Part shown: piece after piece, positions 15,840 to 23,357 of the stretch
Position numbering within the stretch: the first letter of the stretch is position 1
Layout of the letters: the number at the start of each line of letters is the position of its first letter
Assembly: GCF_000758605.1 (NCBI RefSeq)
Contig: NZ_CP009282.1
Location: 4,340,001 to 4,404,000 of the forward strand
Length of the DNA stretch: 64,000 bases
Source: Paenibacillus sp. FSL R5-0912
Lineage (GTDB): Bacteria > Bacillota > Bacilli > Paenibacillales > Paenibacillaceae
Direction of reading: 5' to 3'
Notes under the pieces: model-generated
The model's input: only the letters and a program-made list of their open reading frames with translations
Told to the model about the DNA's origin: nothing
Databases searched by the model: none
Translations under genes and position numbers: made by a program

Positions 15840-18491
15840 CTACTGCGTAGTATTAGCGCCTTCTACAAAACCGGCGTTCGGATCGCTGCCCGGATCTGTA
15901 GCGGGATCCGTTACAGGTTCGCCAGTAGTCGCGGTTGCTTCCGGAGCCGGCGTTGGCAGCGGTGTGCTTTGCACTGGAGGCGGTGTTATTTCAGGCGGAG
16001 GTGTTACTGTTCCGCCGTTATTGCCGCTGCCTCCATTGCCGTTGCCGTTACCATTACCATTACCATTACCATTACCGTTACCATTGCCATTACCATTACC
16101 ATTTCCGTTCCCGTTGTTGCCGGAGCCGTCATCACCCGGAATACCGCCGTTTCCGGAGTTGCCGCCGTTGCCAGTGTCATCCGTAGGCAGATTCGGATCG
16201 AGTGTTGGTTCAGGTTCCGGCGTTTGTAGTTCATCCTGCACGGACACTGTTACGATATCCGAAGGCTCACTTTCCACATCAAGCTCCGGATAATAAGCTC
16301 TTACATAATATTCATAAGACAGTCCCGGCATCGCACTTATATCACCAACACTAGCAGCGCTCGTGTTAAGAAGCTGAGTAAAATCTGCTTCTGAGGTTTC
16401 CCGGCGGTATATGCGGTAGTCCACCCCTGCAGCTTCAACCGGGTTCCAGCTGAGGTTGACCGTCATGGTCGAGGCATCATAAGCCGCCTGCAGACCGGTT
16501 ACAACCGGAGTCGCCTCAGGTGTCGGTGTGGCTTCAACCTCTGCCGAGCCTTTGGGAACCGGGAACGATTTGGCAGGAACGCCTTCCAGCGCTTCCTCCA
16601 TGACCTTGCCCCAGAAGGCTGCCGCAAGCGGACTGCTGTTCTTGAGCAGATGTTTCTTGCTTGGCTTGTCATAGCCCATCCAGACCGCGGCTGTCCATTC
16701 CGGTGTATAGCCGACGAACCAGACATCGCGGTTAGAGCTGATTCCTTCGTAGCCGCTCTGGGTGGTTCCTGTCTTACCGGCTACCGGACGGTTAATTCTA
16801 GCTTTTTTACCAGTGCCGTCCTGTACGACCTTCTGCATCATCTCAGTCATCTGATAAGCCGTGTCCTCGCTCATCACCCGTTCAGCGGTGGTATTGGCCT
16901 TATAGACCGTCTTGTCGTCGCTGTCGGCAATCGACTTAATGGAGTAGGCATTCCGCAGCTCTCCACCATTGGCAAATGCGCTGTAGGCCTGGGCCATCTC
17001 CAGTGTATTGGTCCCTTCACTCATCCCGCCGAGGGCAAGCGACAGGTTCTTGTCTTCATCCTTCAGATTGATGCCAAGCTTCTTGGCGAACTGGAAGCCG
17101 GTGTTCACACCGATCTCATTCAGCAGCCATACCGCCGGAATATTCTCTGATTTCGTCAAGGCATCCGCCATGCTAATCGTTGTCGAATAGCCATGCAGGT
17201 TGTTCGGGCAATATTTGCCGAAGCACTGCTTCTCATTGCTCAGCCTCGAATCATTCGTGAACTTGCCGGATTCCAGCGCCGGTGCGTAGGCAACCAGCGG
17301 TTTGAACGCTGACCCCGGGGAACGGCGGCTGCCGTCAACGCGGCTATAGCCTTTCTTCTCATAATTGCGACCGCCCATGAGCGCCACAATACTGCCGTTC
17401 TCCTGGTTGATGATCGTCATCGAACCCTGCACCAGCTCATCGTCCACGCTTTTCTCGAAATTCTCACTGTCGGCAAAAGCATCCTCAATGGTCTCCTGGG
17501 CATGCTTATCCATCGTTGTATAGATCTTGTAACCGCCAATATTCAGATCATCTTCGGTAAGCCCGAATTTATCCTCAGCCTCGTCAATAGCATAATCAAT
17601 AAATGCCTGGTAATGCTGCTTGCTGCTCTCAGGTGGCGTATAGTTATAGTCAACTGCCTTAGCCTCATCCATCTGTTCCTTCGTGATCGCTTTCTGATCA
17701 TACATAAGCTGCAGCACAACCGCGCGGCGTTCCTTGGACAGCTCCGGATTACGCAGCGGATTATAGCGGGAAGGCCCCTTCGGCATGGCAGCCAGTGTAG
17801 CCATTTGCCACAGCTCCAGCTTGTTCAAATCACTTTCACCGAAATAACGGATAGAGGCGGCCTTGATGCCGTAGATGGTTCCCCCGAAAGGTATCCGGTT
17901 CAAATACATCGTGATAATTTCTTCTTTGGTATGCTTATTCTCCAGCGCAACAGCAATCGAAACCTCTGTCGCTTTGCGGAAGAAGGTCTTATCCCGGGTC
18001 AGGAAGATATTTTTCGCGAGCTGCTGGGTGATGGTGCTTCCGCCTTCAACCATGCTGCGTGCCGCAATATCCTTCACCGCTGCCCGTCCGATGGACCAGA
18101 TATCTACACCTTTGTGATCGAAAAACCTTTTATCCTCGGTAGCTACAAAAGCGGTGATCAGCATCTTGGGAAGATCCTCGTATTCTACGGGATCACTTTT
18201 CTCCAGGGCGAGCTCCCCGATCAGATTCGCATTCCGGTCAAAAATCTGCGTCGGTGGATTTACCGTCAATTTGCCCTGGTTCTCCTCCAGCAGCTTCTGG
18301 CCGTTCAGCATAATGAACAAATAGCCGCCCAGCGCACAAAAAATCGCCAGTGCCGTTGCAAAAAACAAACTCCACAATACACGTTTCTTGGTTAGAAATT
18401 TTTTCTTTTTCTTTGGTTTCCCTTTGGAATTCGGCGTATTGCTACCTCTGTCTCTATTGCCGCCATTCCTGGTTAGTTGGTCTCTGGACAT
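15840..18491 (-). CDS. Class A penicillin-binding protein (PBP1A type) with fibronectin III and Gly-Asn repeat tail
   Basis: The start at 18491 follows GGAGG; an in-frame ATG 33 bp upstream lacks one. The 883-residue bifunctional enzyme polymerises and cross-links peptidoglycan. Order: basic cytoplasmic tail, membrane helix (about 40-62), GT51 transglycosylase (about 80-255, FVATEDKRFFDHKGVD and GGSTITQQLAKN), transpeptidase (about 330-640, SXXK in SPGSAFKPL, SEN, KTGTT), a fibronectin III domain (about 670-760), then a low-complexity tail of Gly-Asn dipeptides and Pro/Thr-rich sequence. The tail comes from a 6-bp DNA repeat. The closest B. subtilis counterpart is ponA, which is also a class A PBP with an extended C-terminus. 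Confidence 0.95.
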   Translation of the reverse strand: MSRDQLTRNGGNRDRGSNTPNSKGKPKKKKKFLTKKRVLWSLFFATALAIFCALGGYLFIMLNGQKLLEENQGKLTVNPPTQIFDRNANLIGELALEKSDPVEYEDLPKMLITAFVATEDKRFFDHKGVDIWSIGRAAVKDIAARSMVEGGSTITQQLAKNIFLTRDKTFFRKATEVSIAVALENKHTKEEIITMYLNRIPFGGTIYGIKAASIRYFGESDLNKLELWQMATLAAMPKGPSRYNPLRNPELSKERRAVVLQLMYDQKAITKEQMDEAKAVDYNYTPPESSKQHYQAFIDYAIDEAEDKFGLTEDDLNIGGYKIYTTMDKHAQETIEDAFADSENFEKSVDDELVQGSMTIINQENGSIVALMGGRNYEKKGYSRVDGSRRSPGSAFKPLVAYAPALESGKFTNDSRLSNEKQCFGKYCPNNLHGYSTTISMADALTKSENIPAVWLLNEIGVNTGFQFAKKLGINLKDEDKNLSLALGGMSEGTNTLEMAQAYSAFANGGELRNAYSIKSIADSDDKTVYKANTTAERVMSEDTAYQMTEMMQKVVQDGTGKKARINRPVAGKTGTTQSGYEGISSNRDVWFVGYTPEWTAAVWMGYDKPSKKHLLKNSSPLAAAFWGKVMEEALEGVPAKSFPVPKGSAEVEATPTPEATPVVTGLQAAYDASTMTVNLSWNPVEAAGVDYRIYRRETSEADFTQLLNTSAASVGDISAMPGLSYEYYVRAYYPELDVESEPSDIVTVSVQDELQTPEPEPTLDPNLPTDDTGNGGNSGNGGIPGDDGSGNNGNGNGNGNGNGNGNGNGNGNGNGNGNGGSGNNGGTVTPPPEITPPPVQSTPLPTPAPEATATTGEPVTDPATDPGSDPNAGFVEGANTTQ
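16033..16118. repeat. Hexanucleotide tandem repeat inside the PBP gene
   Basis: About 14 imperfect copies of CCATTA/CCGTTA (plus strand) encode alternating Asn and Gly. The repeats are in frame, so slippage would change tail length in two-residue steps. Confidence 0.85.
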
Positions 18492-18630
18492 GTTGCCTCC
18501 TGACTCCCTTAGCGGAAAAATCATGAATTATGGTCATGAATGAAAAGAACAACCTTCACAGGTTGCTCTCTCACACTCTCTATTCAAACGATTGATAAAC
18601 AAAAAGGTTTCGCTTCAAGACTGTAAAATC

Positions 18631-18870
18631 TTAAATCTCGGTATTATTGTCCTGCATCAGCGATACGCTGCGCTGTGGTGTAAACGTGGAAATCGCATGC
18701 TTGTACACCATCTGCTGGCGCCCGTCGCTGTCGATGACAATCGTAAAGTTGTCGAAGGCTTTGATAATTCCCCGGATTTGGAAACCGTTGGTCAAATATA
18801 CTGTAGCAGGGATATTCTCTTTGCGTAGTTGGTTCAAGAACGTATCTTGGATGTTAATGGACTTGTTCAT
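18631..18870 (-). CDS. hfq: Hfq RNA chaperone
   Basis: Hfq forms a hexameric Sm-like ring that binds small RNAs and A/U-rich RNA. The start at 18870 is set by TTGGGGGT; this gives 79 residues with Sm1 (QDTFLNQLRKENIPATVYLTNG, about 7-28) and Sm2 (region around MVYKHAIST, about 55-63, the KH-containing motif). The tail is short, as usual in Firmicutes. It follows miaA in the conserved miaA-hfq order, though about 500 bp lie between them. Confidence 0.96.
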   Translation of the reverse strand: MNKSINIQDTFLNQLRKENIPATVYLTNGFQIRGIIKAFDNFTIVIDSDGRQQMVYKHAISTFTPQRSVSLMQDNNTEI

Positions 18871-18921
18871 ATGACGTACCCCCAATGGTTCAATTAGATT
18901 GTTCGTAAGTATATTCAACAC

Positions 18922-19274
18922 CTTAGAGAAACTTTCCTGCTATTATACCATGTATTCTGCAAGCACAGCAATGTAATAAAACAGGCTTAGATATGGTATG
19001 TAAAACGTTAACACATAGATGAAATCAGCTCATTTATTAAACCCCTCCACTACATATTAAATCTTCGGAGCCCTTCCGGTCAATCTCCATGCCTTCAGCA
19101 TCAGCTGCGGTCCCGCTTTCAACCGGTTTATCCGGCACAGCAAATCCTCTAATTCAGCAGTGACGCGGGAAGCTTCCGCATAGTCACTCTGGGCAGCTGC
19201 TCTGATCCCGTCTTTTCATTTGGGTCCCCCGGTTCTTTGTACATTCGGCAAAAAGAGGCATGAAGCGGGATGTA
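18922..19274. other. miaA-hfq intergenic region
   Basis: About 350 bases between the miaA terminator and hfq. It contains the hfq promoter region and the frameshifted small reading frame described separately. Nothing else was seen. Confidence 0.5.
19057..19219 (-). pseudogene. Possible frameshifted small gene
   Basis: An ATG at 19219 preceded by GGGGGA opens M-K-R-R and then stops after 11 codons. If one G of the CGGGATC run were removed, the frame would continue for 53 residues with a protein-like helical sequence (for example SDYAEASRVTAELEDLL, then INRLKAG and LKAWRLTG) to a TAA at 19057. It could be a pseudogene, a sequencing error or chance. Unknown function. Confidence 0.3.
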
Positions 19275-19317
19275 AAAAGATGCTTCCGGTAAAGCGCGAA
19301 TACGCTTTGGAAGCATC
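19275..19317 (-). terminator. Terminator of miaA
   Basis: On the minus strand GGATGCTTCCAAAGCG pairs with CGCTTT-ACC-GGAAGCATC, followed by TTTTTA. The stem core GATGCTTCC recurs elsewhere in the window (33.8-33.9 kb). Confidence 0.9.
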
Positions 19318-19366
19318 CTACATGTTCGTGCAGCCAAGAATGGATTTAATGGGGTAACCTCAAGAG

Positions 19367-20323
19367 TTATATTGAATTTGCAAAGGTTTGCGCAATTTTA
19401 TGCTGAATGATTGCGAAAATCTCATGATAGTCCAGACTCTCCTCCACGTCGATCCACTGAATCTCCTTCATGTGGCGAAACCAGGATAACTGTCTTTTGG
19501 CAAAACGGCGGGTATCGCGCTTCAGCAGGATCACAGCTTCCTCAAGCGTTGTCTCTCCCTCCAGATAGGCGGCAATCTCTTTGTAGCCCAGTCCCTGCAT
19601 AGATACAAGGCTTCTGCTGTAGCCGCGCTCAAGCAGTCCCTGAACTTCAGCGACGAGTCCTTGCGCCACCATCTGATCAATCCGTTCTTCAATACGTTTA
19701 TATAGTTTTTTACGGTCCATAGTCAGCCCTATGAGGCATAACTCATAAGGGGATTCCTTCTTTTGCTCAGAAAGAGAGTCGGAAAGCGGAATGTTAGTCT
19801 GATGATAGATTTCCAGCGCGCGGATAATTCTTCTCCGGTCATTGGGATGCAGCCGCTCCGCACTGGCCGGATCTACCGCCGCCAGCCGGGCATGCAGCGC
19901 TTCCGCCCCATGCTCTTCAGCGTAAGCATCCTGCTCGCTGCGGAAGGCCTCATCCGCCACCGCCTCGGAGAAGCGGAATCCGTAGCACAGGGACTCAATA
20001 TACAGTCCTGTTCCGCCAACAATAAAAGGCAGCCTGCCCCTGCTGCTGATCTCTTCGATCAGCCGGGTTCCCTGCTCCTGGAATTCTGCGGTGGAATAGG
20101 CATCAAGCGGATCATGAATATCAATCAGATGATGGGGAATCCCCTTCATCTCAGCTTCGGTGATCTTCGCCGTGCCGATATCCATACCACGGTAGACCTG
20201 CATGGAATCCCCTGATATGATCTCGGCACCGAAAGCTCCGGCCAGCTCCAGGCTCAGCCTGGTCTTCCCGACTGCGGTCGGACCGAGCAGCACGAGTACC
20301 TTGCGTTTAGTCTCTGTTGTCAA
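19367..20323 (-). CDS. miaA: MiaA, tRNA dimethylallyltransferase
   Basis: MiaA adds a dimethylallyl group to A37 of tRNAs that read UNN codons. The 318-residue protein has the P-loop GPTAVGKT (about 13-20), the conserved SGDSMQVYRGMDIGTAK (about 37-53), HHLIDIHDP, the GGTGLY motif (about 103-108), a helical swinging domain, and the C-terminal RRFAKRQLSWFRHM block. The 5' end overlaps the upstream methyltransferase gene by 17 bp. Confidence 0.97.
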   Translation of the reverse strand: MTTETKRKVLVLLGPTAVGKTRLSLELAGAFGAEIISGDSMQVYRGMDIGTAKITEAEMKGIPHHLIDIHDPLDAYSTAEFQEQGTRLIEEISSRGRLPFIVGGTGLYIESLCYGFRFSEAVADEAFRSEQDAYAEEHGAEALHARLAAVDPASAERLHPNDRRRIIRALEIYHQTNIPLSDSLSEQKKESPYELCLIGLTMDRKKLYKRIEERIDQMVAQGLVAEVQGLLERGYSRSLVSMQGLGYKEIAAYLEGETTLEEAVILLKRDTRRFAKRQLSWFRHMKEIQWIDVEESLDYHEIFAIIQHKIAQTFANSI

Positions 20324-21092
20324 TGGTGATCACCCCGTACGATGTTTTGGCGCTCGTTCTCAGCAGCTCCGTGAAGCCCAGACGGGCGAACTCTCCGCTC
20401 AGCGCCTTTTCCTTCAGCAGCACAGTCTTGCGTGCAACCCTGACCGCTTCAGCCACGCTCTCCGTCGACAACGCGGCGGGATTGGCGAACTTACGCAGCG
20501 GTGAAATCGCCGCTGAATCCGTCATCGGCACCCGGAACATCGGGTCGAAATAAACAATATCAATGCTGTTGTCCGGCTGAGCCTTCAAATACTCCAGATG
20601 GTCGCCCAGCCGGACGTCGATGCGGCGCAGGGCTTCATTCACCTTAATCTGGCCTGAAACATATTGGCTCATCCCCTCCAGCAGCAGCGCGTATAACGGC
20701 AGTGAGCTCTCCAGTGCCGTAACCCGGGAATGCTCCCCACCAGTGACGGCAAACAGCAGGGAGTCTCCCCCCAGCCCTGCCGTACAATCCAGCACGCTGT
20801 CGCCGGGCAGCATGCCTGCTGCATCAATCATGGGGTCTGACTCGCCTCTTATAATCCGCTTCGCCCGGACAAACCCCATGCTGGGATGGAACTCCATAGG
20901 TGGCATTTCCGGCGTGATCAGCCGGACCGCCTCCTGCAGAACGACCAGAACCTGTTCGTCCCCATAGTGATCCACAAGCTTCGCCATGGATAGCTTGGCA
21001 CGGGGCGCATAGAGACAGCCGGTGCGCTCAGCCAGAGTCCTGGCCCGTTCTACAATTTCCGGTATCGGGTTAAAGCCCGTGGTTATAATCAT
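20307..21092 (-). CDS. Class I SAM-dependent methyltransferase, RsmJ-like
   Basis: The 261-residue protein contains a Rossmann methyltransferase core: motif I VLDCTAGLGGDSLLFA (about 99-114), an acidic strand end TALESS (about 125-130), DVRLGDHLEYL and motif IV DIVYFDPMF (about 178-186). This resembles RsmJ, which methylates 16S rRNA G1516 in E. coli, and B. subtilis homologues often lie next to miaA. The substrate here is not proven. It sits between mutL and miaA and overlaps miaA by 17 bp, so they are co-translated. Confidence 0.85.
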   Translation of the reverse strand: MIITTGFNPIPEIVERARTLAERTGCLYAPRAKLSMAKLVDHYGDEQVLVVLQEAVRLITPEMPPMEFHPSMGFVRAKRIIRGESDPMIDAAGMLPGDSVLDCTAGLGGDSLLFAVTGGEHSRVTALESSLPLYALLLEGMSQYVSGQIKVNEALRRIDVRLGDHLEYLKAQPDNSIDIVYFDPMFRVPMTDSAAISPLRKFANPAALSTESVAEAVRVARKTVLLKEKALSGEFARLGFTELLRTSAKTSYGVITIDNRD

Positions 21093-21134
21093 GTTGCCTC
21101 CGATCTTGCTCTCTTCAAATGTACAGTGCTGCCA

Positions 21135-23246
21135 CTACATCACGCGCTTAAACAGCTTCTCCAGATCATAGGAAGAAAAGGAGACCACTATCGGCCGTCC
21201 ATGCGGGCAGGTATAAGGCTGGCGGCAGGCCGCAAGCCGGGAGAGCAGCGATTCCACTTCCAGCTCTGTGAGCTTCTGATTAGCCTTAATCGAGGCTTTG
21301 CAGGAGCAGAGGATAGAGGATTTCTCGCGCAGCTTGGCGAGGTCAATCGACCGTTCGCTCAGCACCCACTCCGCCATCTCCTCGATAACCGCCTTCTCGT
21401 CACCTTCCGGGAACCAGTACGGCAAGGAACGGACCAGGAAAGTCTGTCCGCCGAAATGCTCAAGAAATACTCCCGCCTGCTGGAACCAGTGCAGCCGTTC
21501 GCTGAGCTGCCTGCTCTCCGAAGGCGTGAATTCCAGCGTAATCGGCAGCAGCAGCTCCTGCGATGCATCTTCCGGCTTGCCGAATTTCTCATAGTAGAAT
21601 TCATAATTCACCCGTTCATGCGCAGCGTGCTGGTCGATCAGATACAGCCCGCTGTCATTCTGGGCGATAATATACGTTCCGTGATGCTGGCCGATATAAT
21701 TCAGCTCGGGAAATTGCGGGAGTCCCGTGTCTTCGCTTCCGGCAGGAGCAATAGCAGGGGCGTATAACTCCTCTGCGGTTGGCATTTGTCCCCGGTCAGC
21801 CGCAGCTGCCTGCGGGCGGTAGCTGTCGCGCGGACGGGATGACGGCTGTGCTGCGGTCCCGTTCCGGTAAGGTGCGGGCGGAATGATACCGCCGCCGTAT
21901 GCTGCAGCCGTCTCCCTGGTCTGAGACTGCGGCGGCAGAGAATTGCCGCCGCTTGGATAACGCTGCGGAGCCCCGGCAGCGGCCCCACCACCGAACAGCG
22001 GACCACTGCTGCCGGTTAGCGGGGCAGCACTGTTCCCGCCAGGGCGTGGCTGGCTGCTGCCTCCCTGCAGAGCATCAGCATCAGCAGGCATCCCTTGGAT
22101 AGGACCGCGGCCAGCAGAAGCTTCCGCAGGGTTAGCTGGCTCAGCACCTTGCTGCGGAGCTCCCGGAACCGACCCTTTGGAAAAAGCGAACTGCTCCTGA
22201 ATGAAGGAGCTGCTATTTTTGCCCCCGATAATTTCCTTGTTTGGACGCGGTATCAGACTCTGTCCCATGAGCAGGCTGCGGATCTGCTGCTCCACGAATG
22301 CGTACAGCTCGGTCTCCTTGCTGAAACGAACCTCCAGCTTAGCCGGATGCACGTTGACATCGACCAGTGACGGATGCATGTCGAGCTGCAGCACCAGCAG
22401 CGGATAACGGTTAATCGGCAGCAGCGTATGATACGCTCGCATGATCGAGGCATTCAGTCCGTTGCTGCGGATATAGCGTCCGCCGACAATTGTCGTAACG
22501 GCATTACGGTTCGAACGCGTCCATTCCGGACGGCTGATATAACCGGAGATCTTATAATCCGGATCCTCGGCTGCGACCGGCAGCATCGCCTTGGCAGCGG
22601 AGGTGCCATACACGGCGGCAATAACCTGCAGCAGATCGCCGTTGCCCAGCGTATGCAGCAGCTGATTGCCGTTATGCTGCAAGGTGAATGAGATATCCGG
22701 ATGGGCCAGCGCCATGCGGTACATCGCATCCGAAATATGGCCCAGCTCCGTCTGGATGCTCTTCATATACTTCAGCCGTGCCGGGGTATTATAGAACAAT
22801 TCCCGTACGGTGAGATCACTTCCCCGGCCGGAAGGCGCATCCTCACTCAGGATCAGCTTCCCGCCCTCAATCTCCAGCAGCCGTCCCTTCCCGTCATCAC
22901 CGCTGGCAGTCAGCAGGGTCAGCTTCGATACCGCCGCGATACTCGGCAGTGCTTCCCCCCGGAACCCGAGGCTGGTGATCAGGAACAGATCACGGCCGTT
23001 GGCGATTTTGCTCGTTGCATGGCGGTAAAAGGCCGTCTCGCAATCCTCCGGCTCTATGCCGGAGCCATTATCCTTGACGCGGATGCTCTGCAGTCCACCC
23101 TCTTCCACAGAGACCTCGATACGTGTGCTTCCCGCATCAATCGCGTTCTCCACAAGCTCTTTCACTACAGATGCAGGACGCTCCACTACCTCTCCGGCCG
23201 CAATCTGGTTGGCAATATGCTCGTCCAGCACATGAATCTTAGCCAT
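21135..23246 (-). CDS. mutL: MutL, mismatch repair endonuclease
   Basis: The 703-residue protein is the nicking subunit of mismatch repair. It has the GHKL ATPase domain (about 1-330: NAIDAGSTRIEV, KDNGSGIEPED, TSLGFRGEALPSI), a long Gly/Pro/Ala/Ser-rich linker (about 355-505) and a C-terminal endonuclease domain with the metal motif DQHAAHERVNYE (DQHA-x2-E-x4-E), SCKASIK and CPHGRP. The linker is rich in Gly and Pro and is probably unstructured. It lies 111 bp behind mutS. Confidence 0.97.
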   Translation of the reverse strand: MAKIHVLDEHIANQIAAGEVVERPASVVKELVENAIDAGSTRIEVSVEEGGLQSIRVKDNGSGIEPEDCETAFYRHATSKIANGRDLFLITSLGFRGEALPSIAAVSKLTLLTASGDDGKGRLLEIEGGKLILSEDAPSGRGSDLTVRELFYNTPARLKYMKSIQTELGHISDAMYRMALAHPDISFTLQHNGNQLLHTLGNGDLLQVIAAVYGTSAAKAMLPVAAEDPDYKISGYISRPEWTRSNRNAVTTIVGGRYIRSNGLNASIMRAYHTLLPINRYPLLVLQLDMHPSLVDVNVHPAKLEVRFSKETELYAFVEQQIRSLLMGQSLIPRPNKEIIGGKNSSSFIQEQFAFSKGSVPGAPQQGAEPANPAEASAGRGPIQGMPADADALQGGSSQPRPGGNSAAPLTGSSGPLFGGGAAAGAPQRYPSGGNSLPPQSQTRETAAAYGGGIIPPAPYRNGTAAQPSSRPRDSYRPQAAAADRGQMPTAEELYAPAIAPAGSEDTGLPQFPELNYIGQHHGTYIIAQNDSGLYLIDQHAAHERVNYEFYYEKFGKPEDASQELLLPITLEFTPSESRQLSERLHWFQQAGVFLEHFGGQTFLVRSLPYWFPEGDEKAVIEEMAEWVLSERSIDLAKLREKSSILCSCKASIKANQKLTELEVESLLSRLAACRQPYTCPHGRPIVVSFSSYDLEKLFKRVM

Positions 23247-23357
23247 ATTCGTTCACCCCGCAATTAATAAATAATGTAGCTGCAAACTCATAGTGTTATC
23301 TGAATGGAGCCCGCTAAAATCATAATTAGCCCGCTCGCTTGTATACACTTCTCAGGT

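Noticed and set aside
17502..18395. 297-codon plus-strand open frame
   Set aside because: It lies opposite the PBP transglycosylase region and has no independent signals.
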